From Massilia sp. UMI-21 (GTDB lineage: Bacteria; Pseudomonadota; Gammaproteobacteria; Burkholderiales; Burkholderiaceae_D), in assembly GCA_015277795.1 (NCBI GenBank), contig CP063848.1, positions 1,550,001-1,614,000 of the forward strand: DNA of 64,000 bases, given 5' to 3'. How positions within the stretch are numbered: the first letter of the stretch is position 1; every line of letters starts with the position of its first letter. This document shows positions 7,876-15,918 of this stretch, in pieces. The position numbers were made by a program, and so were the translations under genes. The notes beneath the pieces are model-generated. The model was not told where the DNA came from and made no database searches. It was given only the letters and a program-made list of their open reading frames with translations.

Positions 7876-8616
7876 TCAGGCACGCTGCAGGGCGGCCTTC
7901 ATCTTCGCCAGGGCGCTCTTGTTGAGCTGGCAGACGCGGGCGTCCGACAGGTCGAGCACGGCGGCGATTTCCTTGTAGCTCAGTTCGAACTCGTAGATCA
8001 TCTGGATCACGCGCTGCTCCTTGTCGTTCAGGCTGCCCAGCACCTGCTCCAGGCTGCGGCGCACCAGGTAGGCCTCTTCCGGGCTGGGGGCGCTGTGCGC
8101 GGGGTCGAGCGTTTCCTGCAGCACTTCGTCGAAGCTGAGCATCTCTTCGGCGCAGTCGTCCAGTACATGCTGGCGGAACTCTTCCGCCGTCACGCCGAGC
8201 GCGGCGGCGGCTTCCTTGTCGGTCGGCTCGCGGCCCAGCTTGCGGGTCAGTTCGCGCAGCGCGTCGCGCACCCGGTGGCTGTCCTGGCGCACCGCGCGCG
8301 GGCGCCAGTCCTGGCGGCGCAGCTCGTCCAGGATGGCGCCGCGCACGCGCAGGCTGGCATAGCCGCCGAAGCCCTGGTCCGGGATGCCGTAGCGGCGCAG
8401 CGCTTCGAGCAGCCCCACCAGGCCGATCTGCTCCATGTCCTCGCGCGAGACCGCGCCCGATACCTGCGAGTTCATCTGGCGCACGATGCGCTTGACCAGC
8501 GGCGCATAGGCCAGCAGGTGACGCTGTTCCTCGCCCGGCGTCATCCCGGCGTTGGCAGGCGCCTCGCCGTACATGGCGGCGGCGCCGGTGTCGGCATAGT
8601 CGGCTAGATAGGCCAC
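7876..8616 (-). CDS. fliA: Flagellar sigma-28 factor FliA (LafS-like)
   Basis: 246 aa, the RNA polymerase sigma factor for late flagellar genes. Region 2 reads Y-A-P-L-V-K-R-I-V-R-Q-M and Q-I-G-L-V-G-L-L-E-A-L-R-R-Y, with the -10-recognising stretch Y-A-S-L-R-V-R-G-A-I-L-D-E-L-R. Region 4 contains the helix-turn-helix S-Y-K-E-I-A-A-V-L-D-L-S-D-A-R-V-C-Q. Its antagonist flgM is encoded about 2 kb further along the strand. Placement inside the fliD-motB block rather than next to flhA/flhF is a lateral-flagellar trait. Confidence 0.95.
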   Translation of the reverse strand: MAYLADYADTGAAAMYGEAPANAGMTPGEEQRHLLAYAPLVKRIVRQMNSQVSGAVSREDMEQIGLVGLLEALRRYGIPDQGFGGYASLRVRGAILDELRRQDWRPRAVRQDSHRVRDALRELTRKLGREPTDKEAAAALGVTAEEFRQHVLDDCAEEMLSFDEVLQETLDPAHSAPSPEEAYLVRRSLEQVLGSLNDKEQRVIQMIYEFELSYKEIAAVLDLSDARVCQLNKSALAKMKAALQRA

Positions 8617-8650
8617 GATGTCCCCGCTGTCCGCTGCTCAGTGTTCACTG

Positions 8651-9121
8651 TTACTCAATGATCAGCTTGCCGATCATGACTTCGGAAAACGGCTTTTCGT
8701 GGTTTTCCTTTTCATAACTGGCGTTGAAGGTCTTGTTCAGCTGTTCGGCATACTGTTCCACGGTCATGGCATTGGCCTCGGCCAGCGTGTGTGCGGACAG
8801 CGAGGACACCACGATGCTGCGCAGCAGCGGCAGGTGTTCCTTGGTTTCCTTTTCGAGCTCGGTGGTGGTGGCCAGCACCAGGTCCACCGACAGGTAGTGC
8901 GCCGCCGCCTCGTTCGGGGCGCGGCGCAGCATCACGATCACCTTGTCCAGGGTGACGTACTTGGTGGGTTTCTTCTCCAGCGCTTTTTTCGGCGCTTCCG
9001 CCTTGGTCCCGCCGGCATGCTGCTGGGCGGGCGCCAGGTACCACATCGCACCGCCGGCGGCGCCGGCGGCGAGGAGGGCGACGCCGAGGAAGGCGGCGGT
9101 CAGTTTGGCTTTGCTGTTCAT
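8651..9121 (-). CDS. fliL: Flagellar basal-body-associated protein FliL (LafF-like)
   Basis: 156 aa. A single N-terminal transmembrane helix (about residues 7-27) precedes the periplasmic FliL domain, recognisable from L-D-K-V-I-V-M-L and L-S-V-D-L-V-L-A-T-T, with P-L-L-R-S-I-V-V-S-S-L-S near the C-terminal helix. FliL rings the stator and supports torque under load. It lies between fliK and fliA on the minus strand, with 24- and 34-bp gaps. Confidence 0.9.
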   Translation of the reverse strand: MNSKAKLTAAFLGVALLAAGAAGGAMWYLAPAQQHAGGTKAEAPKKALEKKPTKYVTLDKVIVMLRRAPNEAAAHYLSVDLVLATTTELEKETKEHLPLLRSIVVSSLSAHTLAEANAMTVEQYAEQLNKTFNASYEKENHEKPFSEVMIGKLIIE

Positions 9122-9145
9122 GGATCAGTCCTTAGTAGCCGGTAC

Positions 9146-10270
9146 TCAGGCGCGTCCGCCCAGCGAGAACGCGGCGTTCGATTGGTTGGCCTCGGCCAGG
9201 GCCGCGCCCGGGGTGCGCTCGTCCTGGTCCTGGCCCTGCTGGCGGCCGCGGCCCTGTGCATCGGCGCCGAAGGCGCCGGCCTGTGCGCCGGCCTGGGCAC
9301 GCGGCGTGGCCTGGCTGACGTTGACCGAGACGTCGGTGTACTGGCGCTGTGCCAGGTCGCTGCGCAGGTTCTCGCTCACGCTGTTCAGCTGGCGCAGCAC
9401 TTCGCTGTGGGTCGCGGTGATGTTCACTTCCAGGCTGCCGGCGGCGTGGCGGATCGAGATCTCGACCCGGCCCAGCATCGGCGGATCGAGGCGGATCACG
9501 GCCTGCTCGGCGTTCTTGCCGAGCTGGAGGTTCAGGCGATCGCCCAGCGCTTCGTGCAGGTTCTGGCGCCATGCGGTCGGCGGGCCGGACAGGCTCAGGG
9601 TGCCGCCGTCGCGGGGCGCGGCGTTGGCTGCGGCCGGGGCCACCCCGAAGCCGGCATGGGCGCCGGTGGCGGCATGGGGGGCAGGGGCCTGGCTGTCGGC
9701 GCCGTCGCCTGCCGCGGCCACGACCGGCTGGGCCGCGGCGGCCGGCTGCGACGCCTGCGGCACCTGCGGCAGCGTGGCGGCGCGGGCCTGCAGCGCGCCG
9801 GCCGGATCGCGCGGCGCGGGCAGGGCGGCCGCGAGCGGCGGCTCGACCGCGCCGGCGTCGCCTGCCGTGGCCGGAACCGCGTCGGCGGCGCGCGCCTGGC
9901 GCTCCGGCGTGCCGGCGCCAAGGCGCATGGCGGCGGACAGGGCGGCCGGCGTTGCCATCATCGACGGCATCAGCGGCATGTTCATCGCGACCAGCTGCGG
10001 CTGGGCGGCATCGCTGGCCGCGCTGTCTTCTTCCTGCGCATCCGCGCCCGGCGGGACGGCGCCGGCAGTTTCTTCCGGAAGCGGCTCGGCCGGCAGCGCC
10101 GCATCGGCCTGCATGAACTGCAGGAAGGGCAGCGGCACGGGCGCGCCCGGCAGGGCGGCGGCCAGCGCCGGGTCGAGCGGCAGGCCGTCCGCCGGCGCGG
10201 CATCCTTGGGCGCGGCTGCGGCTGCGGCGTCGGAGGCCGGCAGGGAAGCACTATTCATCGTGATGTTCAT
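9146..10270 (-). CDS. fliK: Flagellar hook-length control protein FliK (LafE-like)
   Basis: 374 aa. The N-terminal two thirds are Ala/Pro-rich and low in complexity, as expected for the molecular-ruler part. The C-terminal substrate-switch domain is conserved: L-G-K-N-A-E-Q-A-V-I-R-L-D-P-P-M-L-G-R-V, then I-S-I-R-H-A-A-G-S-L-E-V. FliK signals FlhB to change export from hook to filament proteins. The ATG overlaps the fliT stop (ATGA). A second FliK-like protein is encoded at 26600-27457. Confidence 0.92.
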   Translation of the reverse strand: MNITMNSASLPASDAAAAAAPKDAAPADGLPLDPALAAALPGAPVPLPFLQFMQADAALPAEPLPEETAGAVPPGADAQEEDSAASDAAQPQLVAMNMPLMPSMMATPAALSAAMRLGAGTPERQARAADAVPATAGDAGAVEPPLAAALPAPRDPAGALQARAATLPQVPQASQPAAAAQPVVAAAGDGADSQAPAPHAATGAHAGFGVAPAAANAAPRDGGTLSLSGPPTAWRQNLHEALGDRLNLQLGKNAEQAVIRLDPPMLGRVEISIRHAAGSLEVNITATHSEVLRQLNSVSENLRSDLAQRQYTDVSVNVSQATPRAQAGAQAGAFGADAQGRGRQQGQDQDERTPGAALAEANQSNAAFSLGGRA

Positions 10271-10584
10271 CGTTGGGTCATACCAGGTTCGGGTTCGCCC
10301 GCGAGGGCATAGGCCAGCCAGCCTTCCTTGTTGGCGATCATGTCGCTCATCTTCGCCTGCAGCTGGGCGCTGGCGGCGCTTGCCGCCTCGGCCGCGCCCG
10401 CGTGGGCAAGGCGCAGGCGCGCCAGGGCGGCACGCTCGCCGGCGTTCCAGGGCGTGCCGGCGGCGAGCGCCTGCAGCCGGGGGCCGAGCTCGCGCACGGC
10501 GCGGCCCAGCAGATCCCAGTCGGCGCCGGCGCCGGCGTCGACCAGCACCCGGGCCAGGCCGTCGATGGCGCGCGTCCTATCCAT
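10267..10584 (-). CDS. fliT: FliT-like flagellar export chaperone (LafD-like)
   Basis: 105 aa, alpha-helical and rich in Ala, Leu and Arg. FliT chaperones the filament cap FliD. Identity is inferred mainly from size, helical composition and position right after fliS and before fliK; the lateral-flagellar equivalent is lafD. The ATG at 10584 has A-G-G-A upstream and overlaps the fliS end by 8 nt; a GTG at 10599 is an alternative. Its 3' end overlaps fliK by 4 nt. Confidence 0.7.
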   Translation of the reverse strand: MDRTRAIDGLARVLVDAGAGADWDLLGRAVRELGPRLQALAAGTPWNAGERAALARLRLAHAGAAEAASAASAQLQAKMSDMIANKEGWLAYALAGEPEPGMTQR

Positions 10585-10966
10585 TGCGTTCCTGGACACC
10601 TTTCCAGCCCTGGCGGATCGTGGTCAGGATACGGATCACTTCGTCCACCATGGCCGGGTCGAGCTTGATCCCGGCGCCGTGCAGGTGGTTGGCGCAGAAA
10701 TCGTAGATGCGCGCCAGGTTGGCGACGGTCTCGCCGCCCTGCTCGAAGTCGAGCGAGCTGGACAGGCCGTTGATGATCTCGACGCACTTGTCGATGCTGG
10801 CTGCCTTTTGTTCGTAGCGGCGCGCGGCGATGTGGGCGCGGGCGCGGGCCAGCTCGTCGAGCAGGCCGTCGGTGAGCAGCAGGACCAGTTCGACCGGCGA
10901 GGCGCGCGAGGTCTGCGCATCCAGGTTGACGGCATGGTAGCTGCCGTAGGCTTCTTGATAGGACAT
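10577..10966 (-). CDS. fliS: Flagellin export chaperone FliS (LafC-like)
   Basis: 129 aa, typical size. It begins M-S-Y-Q-E-A-Y-G-S-Y-H-A-V-N, a standard FliS N-terminus (Y-x-x-Y), and has S-P-V-E-L-V-L-L-L-T-D-G-L-L, I-D-K-C-V-E-I-I-N-G-L and I-R-I-L-T-T-I-R-Q-G-W at the expected positions. FliS binds the flagellin C-terminus and prevents premature polymerisation. It is 22 bp downstream of fliD. Confidence 0.95.
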   Translation of the reverse strand: MSYQEAYGSYHAVNLDAQTSRASPVELVLLLTDGLLDELARARAHIAARRYEQKAASIDKCVEIINGLSSSLDFEQGGETVANLARIYDFCANHLHGAGIKLDPAMVDEVIRILTTIRQGWKGVQERNG

Positions 10967-10988
10967 GGTGGATCCCGGTTAGGCGTTG

Positions 10989-12383
10989 TCAGTCTTTGTC
11001 GTTGCCGAACAGGGCATCGAACATCGACACGTTGTTGTTCATCACGCCCTGCATCGAGGCCAGGGCCGTGAACTGTTTCAGGTAGCGGTTGTAGGCCGCT
11101 TCATGCTGCTGGTCGAGGAAGGCCTGGCGGTCGGCAAGCAGTTCCTGCTTGTCGGTGGCTGCTTCCTTGCGTTTCTTGATCTGGCCGTCGGCGCTGCTGC
11201 TCCAGCCCTTGAGGAAGGTGTCGAGCGCGCCGGCGATGCCGGTCGGGGACGACGAGGAGGCGCTGCCGATGATGGCGTCGAGCCCGGTGGGCTTGAGCGC
11301 CAGCTGGGACCGCAGGCGGTCGGCGCGCACTTCCAGGCTGCCGTCCCGGGTCGCGATGATGCCGAACGAGGCCAGCGTGTCGCCGGTGGTGGTCGGGCGC
11401 AGCAAGGTGACCAGGCGGTCGTTGAGGGCGCGGATGCCGCCGTCGTGGGCGAACGCGCCCGCGGCCGCGCCGGTGGACGGGTCGCCGGCGTCGGTCAGCT
11501 TGTTCAGCATGAGCTTGAGCTTGTTGTAGGCGTCGACGAAGGCCTGCACGTTGGCCGTGGTGCCGGCGCTGTCGGCGCCGACGGTGATCGTGAGCGGCGT
11601 GTCGCCGGTCTGGTGCGCCTTGGTAAAGCTCATCTTCACGCCGTCGATGTTGGTGAAGGTGTTGGTGGTGTTGGTGATCGCGGTGCCGTTCTCGGAACCG
11701 ATGCGGATCTCGGCATCCTGCGCCGCCACCAGGGTGCGCACCCGGGCCGGGTCGGCGTTCGCCGCCGCGATGCTGGCGCTTCCCCCCACCGCCGACGTGT
11801 CGATGGTGATCGCGGTGTTGGCGCCGGTGTTCTTCGCCGTCAGCACCAGTTCGGACGTGGTGCCGGTAGTGACGATCGAGGCCGTGACCAGCGAGGTGTT
11901 GCCGCTGGCGCCGTTGATCGCCGCCGCCAGTTCGCGCGGGGACAGGCTGCCGTTGGCATCGGTGTCGGCGGCGTCCAGGTCGACGTCGAAGGCGAGCGAA
12001 CCGCCCATGTTGACGGCCAGGGTGCCGGTGCTGTTGCTGTCGGCCAGGCCAGCGTAGGAGACCTGGCTGGCGCTGGCGAGCTGCTTGACGAAGAACGAGT
12101 AGGTGCCGGCGGCCGCGGTGGCGCTGGCGGTGGCGCTGCCGAACGCGGTGTCGTTGAAGGTGGCGGCCTGCGCATACATGCTCTTGCCGATGCCGGTCAC
12201 GCTGAGCAGGCTGCTCTGGAATGCCAGGATCGCAGAGTTCAGCTCGTTCAGGCCCTTCAGGGTGCCCTTGGCTTCCGCGCCTTGCGTATTCAGGATCTGC
12301 TGGCGCGCCATGACGTACTTGTCCGCCAGCGAATTCGCGGTGTTGATCGGATCGTAGGTCGGTGCGGTGATTGCGGATGCCAT
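10989..12383 (-). CDS. fliD: Flagellar filament cap protein FliD (LafB-like) with an EF-hand loop
   Basis: 464 aa. The filament cap (HAP2) promotes flagellin polymerisation at the tip. N- and C-terminal FliD domains are present; the C-terminus (Y-N-R-Y-L-K-Q-F-T-A-L) forms the last helix. The ATG at 12383 has A-A-G-G-A-G upstream and is preferred over longer frames. Residues 140-152 (D-T-D-A-N-G-S-L-S-P-R-E-L) match the canonical EF-hand calcium loop, in a place where many FliD proteins have a non-calcium S-x-N-T-L segment before the conserved A-I-N. Whether calcium binds is untested. Confidence 0.93.
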   Translation of the reverse strand: MASAITAPTYDPINTANSLADKYVMARQQILNTQGAEAKGTLKGLNELNSAILAFQSSLLSVTGIGKSMYAQAATFNDTAFGSATASATAAAGTYSFFVKQLASASQVSYAGLADSNSTGTLAVNMGGSLAFDVDLDAADTDANGSLSPRELAAAINGASGNTSLVTASIVTTGTTSELVLTAKNTGANTAITIDTSAVGGSASIAAANADPARVRTLVAAQDAEIRIGSENGTAITNTTNTFTNIDGVKMSFTKAHQTGDTPLTITVGADSAGTTANVQAFVDAYNKLKLMLNKLTDAGDPSTGAAAGAFAHDGGIRALNDRLVTLLRPTTTGDTLASFGIIATRDGSLEVRADRLRSQLALKPTGLDAIIGSASSSSPTGIAGALDTFLKGWSSSADGQIKKRKEAATDKQELLADRQAFLDQQHEAAYNRYLKQFTALASMQGVMNNNVSMFDALFGNDKD

Positions 12384-12450
12384 GTCGTTCTCCTTGTTCT
12401 GCTGTGTGCCGTGCTTCGTACTGCGTGCTGCTGTTGTGATGCCGTTCCGC

Positions 12451-12897
12451 TCACGCGGCCCGGCCTGCCAACCACGACTGCGTGGCGATATCGTCTTCGC
12501 GCTTGCGCAGCGCACGTTCCTGGTCCCGGGCGTGCAGGTCCTGCTGCTGCTCCAGCACTTTTCCCAGCAGCTCGCGGCGGGTATAGGCGTCGCTCAGCGT
12601 GCGCTGCGACACCGCCATGTTGGCCTCGTGCAGCGCCAGGTCGGTGCGGTGCAGGTCGGCCATCGCCATCACGTTCTGCTTGTAGGCGCCGCAGTTCAGC
12701 GCCAGCACCGGGGGCAGCGCGCCGGAGGCGCCGCTGCCGTTCGCCAGGGAGTCCAGGCGCGCCAGGTTGTTCTGGTAGCGCGCGCGGGTCGCTTCCTGGC
12801 TCGCCAGGTCGGCCTGCAGGCGGTCGACGTCGAGCGACCGCAGCTGGACCAGGGTGCCGAGGCTGGCGATCGTGCGCTCTTTCATGCCTGCGCTCAT
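12451..12897 (-). CDS. fliJ: Flagellar export protein FliJ
   Basis: 148 aa, a coiled-coil protein that couples the FliI ATPase to the FlhA gate and resembles the gamma stalk of F1. Long charged helices are visible: L-Q-A-D-L-A-S-Q-E-A-T-R-A-R-Y and L-L-G-K-V-L-E-Q-Q-Q-D. The start overlaps the fliI stop (ATGA), and a second ATG lies at 12885. Sequence conservation is low in FliJ, but helicity, length and position after fliI make the call secure. Confidence 0.88.
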   Translation of the reverse strand: MSAGMKERTIASLGTLVQLRSLDVDRLQADLASQEATRARYQNNLARLDSLANGSGASGALPPVLALNCGAYKQNVMAMADLHRTDLALHEANMAVSQRTLSDAYTRRELLGKVLEQQQDLHARDQERALRKREDDIATQSWLAGRAA

Positions 12898-14210
12898 GCC
12901 ATCATCGCTTTCAATTGTTCGACGCAGCCGTCCATCGGCGCCTGTTCCCGGGTGCCCTGGCACAGGAAGGTTTCGATATGCGGGTGCAGGCGCACCGCCT
13001 TGTCGGTTTCCGGGTCGGCGCCCGGCACGTACGCGCCGAGCGGAATCAGGTCGCGCACGCGCGCATGCTTGGCCAGCGCAGCCTTCAGCTTGCGCGCGGC
13101 GAGGGCGTGCTCCTGGCCGACCACCTGCGCCATGCAGCGCGAGATCGACTGGGCGACGTCGATCGCCGGGTAGTGGCCGCGCTCGGCCAGTTCGCGGCTC
13201 AGGACGATGTGGCCGTCGAGGATGGCGCGGGCCGAGTCGACCACCGGGTCCTGCTGGTCGTCGCCTTCGGCCAGCACGGTATAGATGGCGCTCATGCTGC
13301 CGTTCGGGTTCTCGCCATTGCCGGCCGATTCCACCAGCTGCGGCAGGTTCGAGAACACCGAGGGAGGGTAGCCGCGCGTGGCCGGCGGCTCGCCCAGCGA
13401 CAGCGCCACTTCGCGCAGCGCCATCGCGTAGCGGGTCAGCGAATCGCACAGCAGCAGCACGTTCTGGCCGCGGTCGCGGAAGTGGGCCGCGACCGAGTGG
13501 CACAGTTCGGTGGCCATCACGCGCATCAGCGGCGACTCGTCGGCCGGCGCGACCACCAGGACCGCGCGCTTCAGGCCTTCCGGCCCGAGCGACTTCTCGA
13601 CGAACTCGCGCACCTCGCGGTTACGCTCGCCGATCAGGCCGACCACGATCACATCGGCCACGGTCTGGCGCGTGATCAGGCCGAGCAGGACCGACTTGCC
13701 GACACCCGAGCCGGCCATCAGGCCGACGCGCTGGCCCTTGCCGATGGTGAGCATCGCATTGATGGCGCGCACGCCGACGTCGAGCGGCTCGTCGACCGGG
13801 GCTTTTCTGAGCGGATTGACTTTCGGCGGCGTGATCGACAGCGGCTGGTCGCCGCCCAGCTTGCCGAGGCCGTCGATCGGTTCGCCCATGCCGTTGACCA
13901 TCCGGCCCATCCAGGACTGGCCGATCATCAGTTCGGCCTTTTCCTGGCTGGGGAGCACGCGCGCGCCGGTCGCCAGTCCGGATGCCTTCTTGAAGGGCAT
14001 CAGGTAGCTGATCTTCTCCTTGAAGCCGACCACCTGCGCGTCCAGCCAGCCGCCATCGACGGTCTCGATGCGGCAGCGCTGGCCGGTGTGCAGCGGGCAG
14101 CCGCTCGACTCCAGCAGCAGGCCCTGGGCGCCCACCAGGCGGCCGGTCGGGGTGGCGACCGGCACCGTCCCCAGCTCGACCGCGCGCAGTCTGGCGGCGA
14201 GGGCCGTCAT
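12894..14210 (-). CDS. fliI: Flagellum-specific ATPase FliI
   Basis: 438 aa, the export ATPase, homologous to F1-beta. Walker A is G-S-G-V-G-K-S at residues 167-173; Walker B is in V-L-L-L-C-D-S-L-T-R-Y-A-M, and V-V-G-L-I-G-E-R-N-R-E-V follows the P-loop as in all FliI. The start at 14210 (M-T-A-L-A-A-R) overlaps the fliH stop; a longer in-frame extension lies inside fliH and is unlikely. It forms a complex with FliH and FliJ, both encoded adjacently. Confidence 0.96.
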   Translation of the reverse strand: MTALAARLRAVELGTVPVATPTGRLVGAQGLLLESSGCPLHTGQRCRIETVDGGWLDAQVVGFKEKISYLMPFKKASGLATGARVLPSQEKAELMIGQSWMGRMVNGMGEPIDGLGKLGGDQPLSITPPKVNPLRKAPVDEPLDVGVRAINAMLTIGKGQRVGLMAGSGVGKSVLLGLITRQTVADVIVVGLIGERNREVREFVEKSLGPEGLKRAVLVVAPADESPLMRVMATELCHSVAAHFRDRGQNVLLLCDSLTRYAMALREVALSLGEPPATRGYPPSVFSNLPQLVESAGNGENPNGSMSAIYTVLAEGDDQQDPVVDSARAILDGHIVLSRELAERGHYPAIDVAQSISRCMAQVVGQEHALAARKLKAALAKHARVRDLIPLGAYVPGADPETDKAVRLHPHIETFLCQGTREQAPMDGCVEQLKAMMA

Positions 14211-14899
14211 TCGCCGTCCTCCTCGTCGAGGAGCTGTTCGCGCACCTGGTCCATCACCGCCGACAGGCGGCCCTGGCAACCGGCATCGACTTCATTGTCG
14301 CCGGAGCGCACCCGGCATTCGCCCGGCTCGAGGGCGGGGTCGGGCAGCAGGGTCCATTTCTTGGCGCGTTTCGGATCGAGTTCGAGCACGCGGCGCAGTT
14401 CTTCCGGATTCAGGAACACTTCGACCTGGTCGCGCGAAGGCGGCATCACGCTGAGCGCCTCCTCGACCAGGGCCAGCAACTGCACAGGCTGCAGTGCCAG
14501 CTCGGCGCGGATTACCTGGCGCGCAATCTTGCCGACCAGCTCCACGACTTCCTTGCGTTGCGCGGCGCGCATGTCGGTCTTGAGTTTTTTCAGGCCCTTG
14601 AGCATGGCATCGATCGGCTTGGACAGCTGCTCGAACTCGGCCAGCGCCATGGCGCGGCCTTCCTCGATGCCGCGCTGCAGGCCCTCGGCCTGGCCGGTCG
14701 GGTAGCCGTCGGCGCGGCCCTGGTCCAGGCCGGCCTCGTAGCCTTCGCGCTGCCCCTGGCGATAGCCGTCGCTGAGGGCGGCCTGCCATTCCTCGGCCGA
14801 GCCGGCGCCCGCGCCCGAGCCGGCGGCGCCGGAACCTTTCGGCAGCGCGCTGGTGAGCTGGTACAGCGGCGGGAAGTGATAGGACCGGAATTGCTTCAT
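14207..14899 (-). CDS. fliH: Flagellar export ATPase regulator FliH
   Basis: 230 aa. The N-terminus M-K-Q-F-R-S-Y-H-F-P-P-L is followed by the glycine-repeat helix characteristic of FliH (G-Y-R-Q-G-Q-R-E-G-Y-E-A-G and G-L-Q-R-G-I-E-E-G), then a C-terminal FliI-binding domain ending G-C-Q-G-R-L-S-A-V-M-D-Q. The start overlaps the fliG stop (ATGA), which fixes it against a longer frame. FliH is the peripheral stalk of the export ATPase. Confidence 0.93.
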   Translation of the reverse strand: MKQFRSYHFPPLYQLTSALPKGSGAAGSGAGAGSAEEWQAALSDGYRQGQREGYEAGLDQGRADGYPTGQAEGLQRGIEEGRAMALAEFEQLSKPIDAMLKGLKKLKTDMRAAQRKEVVELVGKIARQVIRAELALQPVQLLALVEEALSVMPPSRDQVEVFLNPEELRRVLELDPKRAKKWTLLPDPALEPGECRVRSGDNEVDAGCQGRLSAVMDQVREQLLDEEDGE

Positions 14900-15918
14900 T
14901 CGGCGGTCGCCTCGGCAAACAGGGCGATGTCGATTTCGCCGGCATCGGCCAGGGCCTTGACGGTGGCCATGATCTCGCGGCGGGTCTGCTCGATGCGCGA
15001 CATCGGAATCGGGCCCGAACGACGCATCAGGTCCTCGAAGCTCTGCGCCTGGCGCTTCGGCATGGCGCCCAGGACCGCGTCGCGCAGCGCCGGTTCGGCG
15101 CCCTTGAGCGCGATCGCCCACTGCTCGAGCGGCACTTCGTCGAGCAGGCGGGTGATGACCTGTTCGGTCTGGCGCGACAGGATGAAGAAGTCGTACATCG
15201 ACATCTCGATCTGCGACACCACCTCGGGATCGTGGGCGCGCAGCAGTTCCACCATGCCGGCGCGGTTGTCCTGCAGGCGGTTGAGGATCTCGGCGACCTG
15301 GCGCACGCCTTCCACGCTCGCGCTCTGGGTATCGAGCGCGGACAGGCAGCGGTTCACCAGTTCTTCGAGTTCGTGCAGCACGTCGCGTTCGATCTCGTCG
15401 AGATGGGCCATGTTCAGCAGGACCAGTTCGCGGCCGTCGGCCGGGAGCGATTCGAGGATTTGCGAAGCCAGGCTAGGGGGCAGGAAGGCCAGGAACACGG
15501 CCTGCATCTGCACGTGCTCGGTCGCGATGAATTCGGCCAGCCACTTGGGCGAGGCGTATTGCAGGCGCGCCATCATCGGGCGGATCTCGTCGCCGTAGAT
15601 CGTGTTCAGGACGCTGTTGGCGATATCGCTGCCGAGCGCCAGGTCGAGCGAGCGCTTCAGGTAGCTGCGCGAGGCGGCGTGCAGGCCGCTTTGCTGCCGG
15701 TAGTCGTCGAAGAAGTTCTGGACCGCCGACTTCACGGTGTCGACCTTGATGCCGCTCATGCGCGACATCACCTGGGTCAGTTCCAGCAGTTCCTCGCGCT
15801 CGAGGCAACGCAGCACGGCGGCGGCGCCTTCTTCGCCGATCGAGAGCAGGACGATGGCGGCCTGCTCGACCGGGGTCAGGACGGCTTCCATGCCGTCATC
15901 GTTATTCAGTTCGGCCAT
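14896..15918 (-). CDS. fliG: Flagellar motor switch protein FliG
   Basis: 340 aa, standard length. FliG bridges the MS ring (FliF) and the C ring and transmits torque from MotA. Visible landmarks are A-A-I-V-L-L-S-I-G-E-E-G-A-A near the N-terminus, E-H-V-Q-M-Q-A in the middle domain (canonically E-H-P-Q, the FliM contact, so one residue differs) and the C-terminal charged helix after M-R-R-S-G-P-I. The start overlaps the fliF stop by 17 nt. Confidence 0.95.
   Translation of the reverse strand: MAELNNDDGMEAVLTPVEQAAIVLLSIGEEGAAAVLRCLEREELLELTQVMSRMSGIKVDTVKSAVQNFFDDYRQQSGLHAASRSYLKRSLDLALGSDIANSVLNTIYGDEIRPMMARLQYASPKWLAEFIATEHVQMQAVFLAFLPPSLASQILESLPADGRELVLLNMAHLDEIERDVLHELEELVNRCLSALDTQSASVEGVRQVAEILNRLQDNRAGMVELLRAHDPEVVSQIEMSMYDFFILSRQTEQVITRLLDEVPLEQWAIALKGAEPALRDAVLGAMPKRQAQSFEDLMRRSGPIPMSRIEQTRREIMATVKALADAGEIDIALFAEATAE

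Noticed and set aside
12384..12515. 44-residue extension of FliD
   Set aside because: No FliD-like sequence before M-A-S-A-I-T, and the ATG at 12383 has an A-A-G-G-A-G site.
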